Part shown: piece by piece, positions 50,758 to 61,012 of the stretch | Layout: every line of letters starts with the position of its first letter | Numbering within the stretch: the stretch's first letter is position 1 | Assembly (NCBI RefSeq): GCF_900188415.1 | Contig: NZ_FZNV01000001.1 | Span: forward strand, 585,501-649,500 | DNA from: Maribacter sedimenticola | GTDB lineage: Bacteria > Bacteroidota > Bacteroidia > Flavobacteriales > Flavobacteriaceae | Length of the DNA: 64,000 nucleotides | Direction: 5' to 3' | The notes under the pieces: generated by a model | Database searches by the model: none | Told to the model about the DNA's origin: nothing | The model's input: the letters and a program-made list of their open reading frames with translations, nothing else | Made by a program: the position numbers and the translations under genes

Positions 50758-51432
50758 ATGCGATATATAGTACTATTGGCCATATTGCTGACCACGGGTA
50801 TTGTCAAAGCACAACTGACCGAGGACAATGCAACTAAAACACGTTATTTTGAGGATCAGTTCTATCTTGGTCTTTCCTATAATTTTCTGGTAAACCATCC
50901 GGAAGGGTCTAATCAACGAAATCTTTCCTATGGCTTACAGGGCGGTATTATAAAAGATATGCCATTAAATGGCTCGGGAACCAAGGCTATTGGTATTGGT
51001 GTAGGTCTCGCGCTTAATAGTTATTATTCTAATTTGGTAGCTGAGGAGATTCAAGATGAAATCGTATATCGGCTCGATGATGATATTACTAGGAGTAAGC
51101 TAGAAACCCATTTAGTTGAATTCCCCTTAGAGTTTAGATGGAGAAATTCTACAGCAGACGATTATAAGTTTTGGAGAATTTATACCGGTATTAAAGCTGC
51201 CTATTTAATTGGTGCCCGTTCAAAATTTGTTGACGACGATATCAAAGAAGGTTTCTACAATACGGATCTTGAAAGATTTCAATATGGTCTTACCTTAAGT
51301 TTTGGTTACAATACCTTTAATTTCCATGCCTATTATGCCTTGTCAGACCTTTTTAATGGTACTACTATAGTAAATGGTGAGGTGCTCAAATATACCCCTT
51401 TAAGGGTTGGACTCATATTTTATATTCTATAG
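50758..51432 (+). CDS. PorT-like outer-membrane beta-barrel protein
   Basis: 224 aa with a signal peptide (1-18, ending VKAQ). Alternating strands such as YLGLSYNFLV, KAIGIGVGLALNSYYSN, THLVEFPLEFRWRN and LTLSFGYNTFNFHAYYALSDLF, plus the aromatic LRVGLIFYIL end, indicate a barrel of the PorT/porin type. PorT proteins act in type IX secretion or outer-membrane functions; this one cannot be placed further. Its 3' end overlaps the convergent PAP2-like gene by 6 bp. Confidence 0.8.
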   Translation: MRYIVLLAILLTTGIVKAQLTEDNATKTRYFEDQFYLGLSYNFLVNHPEGSNQRNLSYGLQGGIIKDMPLNGSGTKAIGIGVGLALNSYYSNLVAEEIQDEIVYRLDDDITRSKLETHLVEFPLEFRWRNSTADDYKFWRIYTGIKAAYLIGARSKFVDDDIKEGFYNTDLERFQYGLTLSFGYNTFNFHAYYALSDLFNGTTIVNGEVLKYTPLRVGLIFYIL

Positions 51433-52032
51433 CCAGTAACGTACTGTTAGTAATTGGGATAGAATTCCGATAAAAAGTGCGGTAACGACTTCTATTCTGG
51501 TGTGAGCTCGTAAATAAAGGCGGGCGGTAATCACGCTTCCTGTGAGCAGGACAAAAATGCTTATGGCGATGATGAGATTAATCTCAAAATGGATACTTAA
51601 ATTAATTAGATACATAAGTAATCCACTTACCCCAATGACATGAAGACTTGTTTTAATCTTAAAAAATAACATTAACAGGCTTGCCATTGCCGCACCTAAT
51701 AACCCTGTAAAGTAAAAATAGAGTTCCGTAATATAATTATTTGGAATTACCTTATATAATATTAGCAGGAGTATGGAAATGTGAATGTACAAGGGGTATT
51801 TTCGTTCTGCTATATTTTCTAAAAACAAGGTATTAACCACGCCAAGATTCTTCAAAATTAGAAAGGTAACAATGGGGATGATGACCGTTAAGATGAAAAT
51901 GGGTAAAATACTGGCACTTTGTACTTCAACAGGGGTGTATTTTGGTGTAATTAAGAAATAGGCTATTGTACCGCCTATGGGTATGAATAATGGATGTAAA
52001 ATATAGGAAATAAGGTTGGAGAAAACTTTCAT
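51427..52032 (-). CDS. PAP2-like integral membrane protein
   Basis: 201 aa, about six membrane helices. It shows weak echoes of the PAP2 phosphatase motifs: TSLHVIGVSGLLM (compare PSGH) and SVITARLYLRAHTRIEV (compare SRxxxxxHxxxD), but the final Asp and the first KxxxxxxRP motif are not clear, so activity is doubtful. Its start overlaps the rpoN stop by one base (TAATG), hence it is co-transcribed with rpoN. Function unknown; a degenerate lipid phosphatase is the best reading. Confidence 0.7.
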   Translation of the reverse strand: MKVFSNLISYILHPLFIPIGGTIAYFLITPKYTPVEVQSASILPIFILTVIIPIVTFLILKNLGVVNTLFLENIAERKYPLYIHISILLLILYKVIPNNYITELYFYFTGLLGAAMASLLMLFFKIKTSLHVIGVSGLLMYLINLSIHFEINLIIAISIFVLLTGSVITARLYLRAHTRIEVVTALFIGILSQLLTVRYWL

Positions 52033-53489
52033 TAAATTTCCTTTCTCATTCGCGCCACTGGTATATTAAGCTGTTCCCTATATTTTGCTACCGTTCTTCT
52101 AGCTATAGGGTATCCTTTCTCTTTTAGGATGGCCGCTAATTTATCATCTGTCAACGGTTTTTTCTTAGTCTCGTTCTGTATAACCGTTTCCAGTATTTTT
52201 TTGATTTCCTTGGTAGATACATCTTCACCTTGTTCGTTTTTCATTGATTCGGAAAAATATTCCTTGATCAATTTAGTGCCATAAGGCGTATCTACATATT
52301 TACTATTGGCAACCCTGGAAACCGTTGAAACATCCATTCCTATTTCATCTGCAATATCTTTTAAGATCATAGGGCGCAAATTGCGTTCGTCACCGGTCAA
52401 AAAATATTCGCTTTGGTAGTGCATAATTGCGTTCATGGTAATGAACAAAGTTTGTTGGCGTTGACGTATAGCATCTATAAACCACTTGGCAGCATCTAAT
52501 TTTTGCTTAATGAACATTACCGTATCTTTTTGTGATTTGGATTTGTCCTTTGCCTCCTTGTACCCTTTAAGCATATTACTATACTCTTTGGATACATGCA
52601 ATTCTGGTGCATTGCGTCCATTTAAGGTCAGTTCTAGCTCACCATCTACTATTCTAATGGCAAAATCTGGAACTACATGTTCTATGATTCTATTGTTGCC
52701 CGAATAGGAGCCACCTGGTTTTGGATTTAGGCGTTCAATTTCACTTATTGCTTCCTTGAGCTCATCTTCGCTAATATTGTGTTTTTGAATTAATTTTTGA
52801 TAATGTTTTTTTGTAAAATGTTCAAAAGACCTTTTTAAAATTGCCGTTGCAAGTTCAATGCTGGGTGTAATCTCTTTACGCTCTAATTGAATGATCAAAC
52901 ATTCTTCTAAAGAACGGGCTCCTACACCAGGTGGATCTAACTCTTGAACTATGCCCAAAATCCTGGTTATGGTCTCCTCGTCCGTATACACGTTTTGTGT
53001 AAAGGCCAGGTCATCCATTATGTCCGCAATAGGTCTTCTTATATAACCGCTTTCATCTACACTTCCAATAAGAAATTCTGCAATGGTCCATTCTTCATCA
53101 TTAAGATAAACCGTGTTCAGTTGGTTCAATAAATGTTGATTGAAGGATGTACCCGCGGCATAGGGAACGCTTTTCTCTTCATCATCAGAACTATAATTAT
53201 TTGCCTTGGTACGATAATCCGGTATTTCATCATCACTCAGATAATCATCTATATTGATGTCTTCCGTGTTAATGGTTTCGCTATCGGAATCTTGGTCGTA
53301 ATTATCCTCAAATTCATCGTTAAGCGAATCTGATTCTTCTTTGCCTGTTTCTAACGCCGGGTTTTCCTCAATTTCTTGCATCAAACGTTGTTCAAATGCC
53401 TGTGTAGGTAATTGAATAAGCTTCATCAGCTGTATCTGCTGAGGCGATAGCTTTTGTGATAATTTAAACTGTAGGTGTTGTTTTAGCAT
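52032..53489 (-). CDS. rpoN: RNA polymerase sigma-54 factor
   Basis: 485 aa. Region I has the Gln/Leu-rich activator-interacting segment (LSPQQIQLMKLIQLPTQAFEQRL); region II is acidic (about 50-100); the core-binding domain follows (about 110-300); the C-terminal DNA-binding part ends in the RpoN box ARRTVAKYREQLNIP (about 462-476). It directs transcription from -24/-12 promoters and needs an AAA+ activator such as the one at 8353-9678. The downstream PAP2-like gene is translationally coupled. Confidence 0.96.
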   Translation of the reverse strand: MLKQHLQFKLSQKLSPQQIQLMKLIQLPTQAFEQRLMQEIEENPALETGKEESDSLNDEFEDNYDQDSDSETINTEDINIDDYLSDDEIPDYRTKANNYSSDDEEKSVPYAAGTSFNQHLLNQLNTVYLNDEEWTIAEFLIGSVDESGYIRRPIADIMDDLAFTQNVYTDEETITRILGIVQELDPPGVGARSLEECLIIQLERKEITPSIELATAILKRSFEHFTKKHYQKLIQKHNISEDELKEAISEIERLNPKPGGSYSGNNRIIEHVVPDFAIRIVDGELELTLNGRNAPELHVSKEYSNMLKGYKEAKDKSKSQKDTVMFIKQKLDAAKWFIDAIRQRQQTLFITMNAIMHYQSEYFLTGDERNLRPMILKDIADEIGMDVSTVSRVANSKYVDTPYGTKLIKEYFSESMKNEQGEDVSTKEIKKILETVIQNETKKKPLTDDKLAAILKEKGYPIARRTVAKYREQLNIPVARMRKEI

Positions 53490-53526
53490 TACTTTTTTCT
53501 AGACATGTAAAAGTAACGAAATCAAC

Positions 53527-54960
53527 TTAGAATTCTGCATTCTGGGGTGTTCTTGGGAACGGAATTACATCTCTAATATTTCCCATACCTGTTGCAAAAA
53601 GTACCAAGCGCTCAAAACCAAGACCAAAACCACTATGTTCCGCGGTTCCAAACTTTCTCAGGTCCAAATACCACCAAAGTTCTTTTTCATCAATACCCAA
53701 ATCCTTGATTTTTTGTTTAAGGACATCTAACCGCTCTTCTCGTTGCGATCCACCTACTATTTCCCCAATACCCGGAAAAAGAATATCCATGGCCCTAACA
53801 GTCTTGCCATCTTCGTTCAAGCGCATATAAAAGGCTTTTATTTTAGCAGGGTAATCAAATAGGATTACAGGGCATTTAAAATGCTTTTCCACTAAAAACC
53901 TTTCATGTTCACTTTGGAGATCGGTACCCCATTCCTCAATTGGGTATTTAAACTGTTTCTTTTTATTGGGCTTGCAATTTTTTAAAATTTCAATTGCTTC
54001 TGTATAACTTACGCGCTTAAAGTTATTATCAACTACAAATTTCAATTTTTCAATAAGTGGCATGTCACTACGCTGCGCTTGGGGCTTGGATTTTTCCTCG
54101 TCCAACAATCGTTTTTCAAGAAACTCCAAATCCTCTTGGCAATGGGTAAGGGTGTAGGTAATTACATTTTTAATAAAATCTTCCGCAAGATCCATATTGG
54201 CATCCAAATCAAAAAAGGCCATTTCCGGTTCTATCATCCAAAATTCTGCCAAATGTCTGGAAGTATTGGAATTTTCCGCCCTGAACGTTGGTCCAAAAGT
54301 ATATACCTTGCCTAGGGCCATGGCATAAGCTTCTGCTTCCAATTGTCCTGAAACGGTCAAGTTGGTCTCTTTTCCAAAAAAGTCTTCCTTATAATTTACG
54401 GAGCCATCCTCGTTCAAAGGAGGATTTTTTTCATCTAATGTGGTCACCCTGAACATTTCGCCGGCACCTTCTGCATCGGAACCAGTAATAATAGGCGCGT
54501 GAAAGTAGTTGAAACCGTTTTCCCTAAAATAGTTATGTATAGCAAAAGATAGGGTAGACCTTACCCTCATAATGGCTGCAAATGTATTTGTCCTTATCCT
54601 TAAGTGGGCTTTTTCCCTTAAAAATTCCAAGGAGTGCTTTTTTGGTTGAATGGGATACTCTTCTGGGTCAGCTATACCCAACACTTCTAAATTGCTTACT
54701 TGTATCTCAACACTCTGGCCCCTACCTTGACTTTCTACCAAGGTGCCGGTAATTTTTAAAGCCGCTCCCGTATTTACTTTTTTCAATACGTCTTCATCGA
54801 ACTTTTCAAAATCTACCACACATTGAATGGTGTTTAATGTAGACCCATCGTTTAGAGCAATGAACCTATTACTTCTAAAGGTTCTTACCCATCCTTTTAT
54901 GGTGATTTCCTGTAATAAATCCTTACTGGACAAAAGTTCTTTAATTGTTGCTGAACGCAT
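53527..54960 (-). CDS. asnS: Asparaginyl-tRNA synthetase
   Basis: 477 aa class IIb synthetase. The N-terminal OB-fold anticodon domain (about 15-120; [18 protein letters not shown]) is followed by the catalytic domain with motif 2 ([23 protein letters not shown]) and motif 3 ([15 protein letters not shown]). It charges tRNA-Asn. A -7 element (TATCTTTG) lies 27 bp upstream. Confidence 0.96.
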   Translation of the reverse strand: MRSATIKELLSSKDLLQEITIKGWVRTFRSNRFIALNDGSTLNTIQCVVDFEKFDEDVLKKVNTGAALKITGTLVESQGRGQSVEIQVSNLEVLGIADPEEYPIQPKKHSLEFLREKAHLRIRTNTFAAIMRVRSTLSFAIHNYFRENGFNYFHAPIITGSDAEGAGEMFRVTTLDEKNPPLNEDGSVNYKEDFFGKETNLTVSGQLEAEAYAMALGKVYTFGPTFRAENSNTSRHLAEFWMIEPEMAFFDLDANMDLAEDFIKNVITYTLTHCQEDLEFLEKRLLDEEKSKPQAQRSDMPLIEKLKFVVDNNFKRVSYTEAIEILKNCKPNKKKQFKYPIEEWGTDLQSEHERFLVEKHFKCPVILFDYPAKIKAFYMRLNEDGKTVRAMDILFPGIGEIVGGSQREERLDVLKQKIKDLGIDEKELWWYLDLRKFGTAEHSGFGLGFERLVLFATGMGNIRDVIPFPRTPQNAEF

Positions 54961-54986
54961 GCTGAATGAATTGGTTATTAAAACGT

Positions 54987-54994
54987 CAAAGATA
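54987..54994 (-). promoter_or_regulatory. -7 element of asnS
   Basis: TATCTTTG on the minus strand, a full TAnnTTTG match, 26 bp before the ATG at 54960. No clear TTG at -33. Confidence 0.45.
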
Positions 54995-55063
54995 TGATTT
55001 TGTAAAAAAATAAATTGTCATGAGACCATTTAAAAGGAGGTATTATCTTGATCTATTTGCAGA

Positions 55064-57445
55064 TTATTTTTCCTCTTTGGGCAAAATGTCTATTTGGGGT
55101 TTTTTAAGGGTTTGTTTGTTCGCAATACTTTTTTCCAAGGATAACAATAATGAAGGCAATAATATTAAATTGGCCAACATTGCCAATAGTAAGGTTGCGG
55201 AGACCAATGATCCCAATGCTACCGTACCCCCAAAATTAGAAATCACAAATACCGAAAAGCCAAAGAACAATACAATTGAGGTATAGAACATACTTACACC
55301 TGTTTCCCTAAGGGCATTGTAGACAGATTTTTCAATTCGCCACTTGTTGGCGGTCAGTTCTTGTCTGTACTTGGCCAGAAAATGTATGGTGTCATCTACA
55401 GAAATACCAAAAGCTATGCTAAAAACCAATATGGTAGAGGGTTTAATGGGAACGCCTACAAACCCCATGATTCCTGCAGTAATGACCAAAGGCAATAAAT
55501 TTGGAATTAATGAAATAATGATCATTCTAAATGAGCGAAACAAATAGGCCATAAAAAGTGCAATTAGTCCAATAGCGAGCGCAAGGGACATAATTAAATT
55601 TTTTACCAAATACTTGGTTCCTTTTAAAAACAATAGGGCGCTACCGGTCATGTATACATTATATCGCTCTGATGGAAAGATTTTGGTAATGTTCTCTAAC
55701 AGTCTTTCTTCTATCTGTTCCATTCTGCTGGTAGTAACATCGCGCATAAAAGTCGTAATCCTTGCGGTCTGTCCGGTACTATCCACAAAAGTGTCCAAAA
55801 GGTCGCTATTGTCCGTTGACTTTCGGGCTACATCCATTATAAAGGTATTTTCCTGACTTGTGGGAAGTTGGTAATATTTTGGTATGCCGTTATAAAATGC
55901 TTGTTTGGAGTATTTTACCAAATTAACGACTGAAACCGGTGAGGAGAGTTCTGGAATTTCATCGATGACCTCACTTAATTGATTCATGCGCTTAAGTGTT
56001 ACCGGTTTTAAGACGCCCTTTGGATTTTTTGTATCCACTACTATTTCTACCGGCATTATACCTTTAAACTCTTTTTCAAAAAAACGGATATCATGAAAGA
56101 ATTCGGCATTTTTTGGCATGTCTTCAATAGGACTTCCAGAAATTTTAATTTGATATATTCCAATAATGCTAAGTACTAAAAGGGCTATGGAAACAATATA
56201 GACGGTTATTCTTCTATGTCTTACTATACGCTCCATCCAGCTTACAAATGCATCTATCCACTTTTTGTTCAAATGCTTAAGATGTTTTGTCTTCGGAAGG
56301 GACATAAAACTGTATACAATTGGAATAATCAATAAGGATAGTATGAAAATTCCAATAATATTGATCGATGCTACAATGCCAAATTCCTTTAGAAGCTTGC
56401 TATCCGTAATAATAAATGTTGCAAAACCGGATGCAGTGGTAATGTTCGTCATTAACGTTGCATTGCCAATTTTGGATATAACCCTTTGTAATGACAATGC
56501 CTGATTACCGTGCTTCTTTACTTCTTGTTGATATTTGTTGATTAGAAATATACAGTTTGGAATTCCTATGACAATAATTAATGGAGGAATAAGTGCTGTT
56601 AAAACGGTAATTTCATACTGTAAAAGGCCTAAAAGTCCAAATGCCCACATTACCCCAATAATCACCACGCACATAGAGATGAACGTAGCTCTAATACTTC
56701 TAAAAAAGAAGAAAAATATCAGTGAGGTTACCCCAAGGGCAGCTAAAATAAATTTTCCGATTTCATCAATGATGTTTTGTGAGTTCATAGTGCGTACATA
56801 CGGCATTCCCGATATATGAACATCCAAGCCGGTCTCTTTTTCAAAATTTTTGACGACCGTATTCAAGTCTTGTAAAATGAAATCCTTCCTCACCGTGGTA
56901 TTGACAATATCTTTGTCTAGATATACAATGGTGCGTAATGTGCGACTTTCCTTATTGAAAATTAGATTTTCGTAAAATGGTAGGTTTTGAAAAAGATGAT
57001 CGGTAATACTGTCTATCTGTTTTTGCGAAGTCAACTCGCCAGAAATTAATGGCCGCATTTTAAACTCCTGTTTCTCATTGTCCTTAATGAGTTCTTGGAG
57101 ATTGTCCGTAGATACCACGAATTCAACCTCCGGAAACGCACCCAATTGTTTGCTCAGTTTGTTCCATCTATTGAAATTTTCCACAGAAAAAAGGGCGCTA
57201 TCACGTATGGCAAAAACCACCGCATTGCCTTCTTCCCCAAATTTCTTTAAAAATTCTTGGTATTGTTGATTTACAGGATGGTCATCTGGTAAAAGATTGG
57301 TCTGCGAACTGGAGAATCGCATATGTTGCCATTGCATGGCCATGAAAATTGTAAATCCGGTAATTAGTAATAAGATTAAAATCCTATTACGAAGAATAAT
57401 GTTTGCCGTTTTTGGCCAAAATCCTTTAGTAAGTTTAGCTACCAT
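55064..57445 (-). CDS. RND/MMPL family transporter
   Basis: 793 aa from the ATG at 57445; the frame is open to a TTG seven codons further, less likely. About 12 membrane helices in two repeats, each with a large periplasmic loop (about 55-225 and 430-600). The second half has FSIAFGISVDDTIHFLAKYRQEL, the RND-type proton-relay helix. It belongs to the hydrophobe/MMPL branch rather than HAE1 drug pumps, so lipids or hopanoid-like molecules are plausible cargo. There is no adaptor or outer-membrane partner nearby. Confidence 0.9.
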   Translation of the reverse strand: MVAKLTKGFWPKTANIILRNRILILLLITGFTIFMAMQWQHMRFSSSQTNLLPDDHPVNQQYQEFLKKFGEEGNAVVFAIRDSALFSVENFNRWNKLSKQLGAFPEVEFVVSTDNLQELIKDNEKQEFKMRPLISGELTSQKQIDSITDHLFQNLPFYENLIFNKESRTLRTIVYLDKDIVNTTVRKDFILQDLNTVVKNFEKETGLDVHISGMPYVRTMNSQNIIDEIGKFILAALGVTSLIFFFFFRSIRATFISMCVVIIGVMWAFGLLGLLQYEITVLTALIPPLIIVIGIPNCIFLINKYQQEVKKHGNQALSLQRVISKIGNATLMTNITTASGFATFIITDSKLLKEFGIVASINIIGIFILSLLIIPIVYSFMSLPKTKHLKHLNKKWIDAFVSWMERIVRHRRITVYIVSIALLVLSIIGIYQIKISGSPIEDMPKNAEFFHDIRFFEKEFKGIMPVEIVVDTKNPKGVLKPVTLKRMNQLSEVIDEIPELSSPVSVVNLVKYSKQAFYNGIPKYYQLPTSQENTFIMDVARKSTDNSDLLDTFVDSTGQTARITTFMRDVTTSRMEQIEERLLENITKIFPSERYNVYMTGSALLFLKGTKYLVKNLIMSLALAIGLIALFMAYLFRSFRMIIISLIPNLLPLVITAGIMGFVGVPIKPSTILVFSIAFGISVDDTIHFLAKYRQELTANKWRIEKSVYNALRETGVSMFYTSIVLFFGFSVFVISNFGGTVALGSLVSATLLLAMLANLILLPSLLLSLEKSIANKQTLKKPQIDILPKEEK

Positions 57446-57515
57446 AACTGTTTTTGCAGGTGCCAAAGGTAACCAATAGGTACATTTGTTCCTAAACAGA
57501 AAAGTTTAAAATTAT

Positions 57516-57549
57516 TACAAAACAAGAAAGCTACCTTAAGAAGGTAGCT
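57516..57549 (-). terminator. Terminator of the pyrH-frr operon
   Basis: AGCTACCTT (57549-57541, minus strand) pairs with AAGGTAGCT (57537-57529) around a 3-nt loop, followed by a T-rich tail. It starts 27 bp after the frr stop. Confidence 0.75.
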
Positions 57550-57575
57550 CTGGTAATCTTATTGTGATAAGAATT

Positions 57576-58130
57576 TTAAACTTTCATGATCTCTGCTTCT
57601 TTTTTAAGTAAGAAATCATCTATCTTTTTTGTAAAAGCATCGGTTAGGTCTTGAACGTCTGCCGTTGCATTTTTCTGAAAATCTTCTGAAATATCCAAAT
57701 CCTTTATCTCCTTATTGGCATCTTGTCTTGCACTACGCACGCCCACTTTAGCATGTTCCGCTTCTGCTTTGGCTTGTTTTGTTAATTGAATTCTGCGTTC
57801 TTCCGTTAATGGCGGTACATTAATTATGATCATATCGCCATTGTTCATAGGGTTAAACCCTAAATTGGAATTCATGATTGCTTTTTCAATTTCTTGTAGC
57901 ATTCCCTTCTCCCATGGTTGGACGGATATTGTACGGCCATCTGGTGTATTGATATTGGCAACCTGGGCCAAAGGTGTCTGTGATCCATAGTAATCCACCA
58001 AAACGGAGGATAACATTGCCGGACTGGCCTTACCTGCACGAATTTTTAAAAATTCACGTTCAAGATGCGCTATAGCGGCAGCCATACTTTCTTTTGTTGC
58101 GTCTAAAACAAATTGTACTTCTTCGTTCAT
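57576..58130 (-). CDS. frr: Ribosome recycling factor
   Basis: 184 aa, standard length. The typical pattern is present: HLEREFLKIRAGKASPAMLSSVLVDYYGSQTPLAQVANIN, then ISVQPWEKGMLQEIEKAI and the C-terminal long helix with LTEERRIQLTKQAKAEAEHAKVGVRSARQDA. It splits post-termination ribosomes with EF-G. It follows pyrH by 44 bp, the common frr context. Confidence 0.97.
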   Translation of the reverse strand: MNEEVQFVLDATKESMAAAIAHLEREFLKIRAGKASPAMLSSVLVDYYGSQTPLAQVANINTPDGRTISVQPWEKGMLQEIEKAIMNSNLGFNPMNNGDMIIINVPPLTEERRIQLTKQAKAEAEHAKVGVRSARQDANKEIKDLDISEDFQKNATADVQDLTDAFTKKIDDFLLKKEAEIMKV

Positions 58131-58174
58131 AAAATAAGAATATTACTTTCGCTAAACATAAACTATACCAAAAA

Positions 58175-58882
58175 TTAAATGTTTACGGTAGTACCAATGG
58201 TCTGTCCATCAACTATTTTCAATAAGTTTCCTTTTTTGTTCATATCAAATACTACAATAGGCAGTTCATTTTCTTGGCTTAAGGTAAAGGCAGTGGTGTC
58301 CATTACCTTTAACCCCTTGGTCAAGACATCTTGAAAGGAAATAGAATCGAATTTTGTTGCATTCTTATCTTTTTCAGGATCTGCGGTATAGATACCATCT
58401 ACACGAGTTCCCTTAAGAATTACATCGGCCTCTATTTCAATGGCCCTTAATACCGCAGCGGAATCTGTAGTAAAGTACGGGTTTCCGGTTCCACCACCAA
58501 ATATAACAACCCTGCCTTTTTCCAAATGTCTCATTGCCCTTCTTCTAATAAAAGGCTCGGCAACCTCATTAATTTTTATGGCAGACTGTAACCTAGTCTG
58601 TACGCCACACATTTCCAATGCACTTTGTAGGGCAAGTCCGTTAATAACTGTAGCCAGCATTCCCATATGGTCTCCCTGTACACGGTCCATTCCGGTAGCT
58701 GCCCCGGTAAGGCCCCTAAAAATATTACCGCCACCAATCACAATGGCTACCTCAATACCCTTGTCTACCACTTGTTTAATTTCTTCCGCATATTCGTTAA
58801 GACGGTTAGAGTCTATGCCATATTGTTTTTCACCCATTAAGGCTTCGCCGCTTAACTTTAGAAGAATTCTTTTGTAGTGCAT
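58175..58882 (-). CDS. pyrH: UMP kinase
   Basis: 235 aa amino-acid-kinase fold. [23 protein letters not shown] and the [15 protein letters not shown] motif are diagnostic, and [29 protein letters not shown] follows. It phosphorylates UMP to UDP with ATP. In Bacteroidota pyrH and frr usually follow rpsB-tsf; here an M61 peptidase gene on the other strand lies between tsf and pyrH. Confidence 0.97.
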   Translation of the reverse strand: MHYKRILLKLSGEALMGEKQYGIDSNRLNEYAEEIKQVVDKGIEVAIVIGGGNIFRGLTGAATGMDRVQGDHMGMLATVINGLALQSALEMCGVQTRLQSAIKINEVAEPFIRRRAMRHLEKGRVVIFGGGTGNPYFTTDSAAVLRAIEIEADVILKGTRVDGIYTADPEKDKNATKFDSISFQDVLTKGLKVMDTTAFTLSQENELPIVVFDMNKKGNLLKIVDGQTIGTTVNI

Positions 58883-58922
58883 TTTAAATTTTTATTTGAC
58901 ATCAAAAATAATGAAAATATTT

Positions 58923-58978
58923 GTTGGGTGTGGTCAATAATTCATACAACAAGGTCAATAATTAGTGATGTTGGGTGT
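58923..58978. repeat. Nested direct repeats A-B-B-A upstream of the M61 gene
   Basis: GTTGGGTGT at 58923-58931 and 58970-58978; GGTCAATAATT at 58932-58942 and 58953-58963. All four are in the same orientation, in the 156-bp divergent region between pyrH and the M61 gene. The second outer copy overlaps the likely -33 TTG. Possible binding sites for one or two regulators. Confidence 0.5.
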
Positions 58979-58999
58979 TCACCATTATTTCTATCTTTA
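58971..58999 (+). promoter_or_regulatory. Promoter of the M61 peptidase gene
   Basis: TTG at 58971-58973, 18-bp spacer, TATCTTTA at 58992-58999 (one mismatch in TAnnTTTG). About 40 bp before the ATG. Confidence 0.45.
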
Positions 59000-59038
59000 G
59001 CGTCGTTTAAATAAAAGCTTATCTAACAATAGATTACT

Positions 59039-60919
59039 ATGAAAAAAATAATTTTAATTGGGCTTATGGCCCTGTTGCTTAATGCATGTGGTGCCGGTAA
59101 GGGAGCGGTATCTAACAACCCTAATCCAATAATTACGACCATAGACTTGGTCAATGTAGTAGATGACCGAGTTAAAGTGATTTTGGATCCGGATAAATTT
59201 ACGCTGCCGGATGTTGTTTTTAAAATGCCCAAAACTGTTCCCGGAACATATAGTACAGATAATTATGGTCAGTATATTACGGGTTTGGAAGCCTTGGATT
59301 ATGATGGGAAAACATTAGTTGTAGAGCAACTAGATGACAATTCATGGCGTATTGCCAATGGAACTAAGTTAGATAAAATACAGTATTGGGTAAATGACAC
59401 GTATGATTCTGAAAATGATGTGGAAGATGCTGTATTTTCCCCTGCAGGTACCAATATAGCAGTGGGTAAAAATTATGTTCTAAATCTACATGGTTTTGTT
59501 GGTTATTTTGATGGTTTTAAAGAACAACCGTATCATATATTAATCCAAAAGCCTACCGGTTTGTCTGCTACAACATCATTGCCAATTGCTCTGGATAATA
59601 AATCTGATATGTCTTTGGATACATTTATAGCTAGCAGGTATTTTGAGGTGATAGACAATCCAATTATGTACGCTAAGCCCAACACCGAAAGTTTTGAAAT
59701 AAATGGTATTAAGGTTACTTTAAGCCTATACTCGCCTAATGGAGTATATAAAGCAGCAGATTTAAGGGATAGAATGGTTACCATGATGGGGGCACAAAAG
59801 AAATTTTTAGGTGATGTGGACGCAACCAAGGAGTATAATATTCTGTTGTATTTGTCCGATATCAATGTACCGGATGCCCATGGTTTTGGAGCATTGGAAC
59901 ATCATACTTCTACAGTTGTGGTCTTACCTGAAGCTATGCCAAAAGATAGGTTGGAGCAAGCTATGGTAGATGTAGTCTCCCATGAATTTTTTCATATTGT
60001 AACTCCATTGAGCGTACATTCTAAAGAGATTCAATTCTTTGATTTTAATGCACCTAAAATGTCACAGCATTTATGGATGTATGAGGGAACAACCGAATAT
60101 TTTGCCAATCTATTTCAAATTCAGCAAGGATTGATAAATGAAGATGAGTTTTATGATAGAATGTTAGCTAAAATAGACAATTCCAAGTTTTATGATGATG
60201 AAATGTCCTTTACGGTCATGAGTAAGAATATATTAAACGAACCCTACGAGGCTAACTATGCCAATGTATATGAGAAAGGTGCCTTGATCAATATGTGCCT
60301 AGACCTATTGTTACGAGAAAAAAGTAAAGGTGAAAAAGGTGTATTATGGTTAATGAAGGAACTTTCTAAAAAATATGGGGTTGACAAGCCTTTTAATGAT
60401 GATGATTTGTTCAGGGAAATTATTGCAATGACCTATCCTGAGGTTGGTGTGTTTTTTAATACCCATGTCATTGGTTCTACCCCTATAGATTATACTGAAT
60501 TTTTAAACAAAGTAGGTCTTGACATTATGGACGAGCAACAGCAAACAAGTTATTTTTTTGACGGTCAGGTCCCATATATAGATGTGGATGTACAAAATGA
60601 TAGTGTGGTATTTATCAGGGAGGGCATTCAACTTAATTCTTTTTTTAATGACTTAAAATTACAAGGTGGCGATATTTTAAAGACAATAGATGACCAGGAA
60701 GTATCCGTAGATGGATTGCGTCCAATTATACAGGATAGCTTTAGTTGGTCTGCCGAACGCCCTATAAGAATGGTTGTGGATAGGGAAGGTGAGATAGTCC
60801 CTGTAGAAGGTATGGTAGGTACTCCCTATAAAATGGTTAAGAAAGTAGTTTCTCAAGATAATGCCGGACCAGAAAAAATTGCGCTGAGAAATGCTTGGTT
60901 AAAGGGAATAAATGAATAA
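59039..60919 (+). CDS. M61 family metallopeptidase lipoprotein with PDZ domain
   Basis: 626 aa. A lipoprotein signal (LLLNAC, Cys17) anchors it, probably to the outer or inner membrane on the periplasmic side. An N-terminal beta-sandwich is followed by a thermolysin-like domain with the zinc motif HEFFH (His315, Glu316, His319) and a downstream Glu in WMYEGTTEYFANLF. A C-terminal PDZ-like part (LQGGDILKTIDDQEV) completes the glycyl-aminopeptidase-like M61 layout. It degrades peptides outside the cytoplasm. It is inserted between tsf and pyrH on the opposite strand, with its own promoter and terminator. Confidence 0.92.
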   Translation: MKKIILIGLMALLLNACGAGKGAVSNNPNPIITTIDLVNVVDDRVKVILDPDKFTLPDVVFKMPKTVPGTYSTDNYGQYITGLEALDYDGKTLVVEQLDDNSWRIANGTKLDKIQYWVNDTYDSENDVEDAVFSPAGTNIAVGKNYVLNLHGFVGYFDGFKEQPYHILIQKPTGLSATTSLPIALDNKSDMSLDTFIASRYFEVIDNPIMYAKPNTESFEINGIKVTLSLYSPNGVYKAADLRDRMVTMMGAQKKFLGDVDATKEYNILLYLSDINVPDAHGFGALEHHTSTVVVLPEAMPKDRLEQAMVDVVSHEFFHIVTPLSVHSKEIQFFDFNAPKMSQHLWMYEGTTEYFANLFQIQQGLINEDEFYDRMLAKIDNSKFYDDEMSFTVMSKNILNEPYEANYANVYEKGALINMCLDLLLREKSKGEKGVLWLMKELSKKYGVDKPFNDDDLFREIIAMTYPEVGVFFNTHVIGSTPIDYTEFLNKVGLDIMDEQQQTSYFFDGQVPYIDVDVQNDSVVFIREGIQLNSFFNDLKLQGGDILKTIDDQEVSVDGLRPIIQDSFSWSAERPIRMVVDREGEIVPVEGMVGTPYKMVKKVVSQDNAGPEKIALRNAWLKGINE

Positions 60920-60953
60920 TACGTAGGTAGTAAACATTCTAATGATAGCGCAT

Positions 60954-60992
60954 AAAAAAACCGTCTACTTTTTAAAGTAAGACGGTTTTTTA
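60954..60992. terminator. Bidirectional terminator between the M61 gene and tsf
   Basis: CCGTCTACTTT (60961-60971) pairs with AAAGTAAGACGG (60974-60985), one bulged A, flanked by an A7 run and a T6 run. Confidence 0.85.
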
Positions 60993-61012
60993 TTGAGTTA
61001 GTTAAATTGTAA

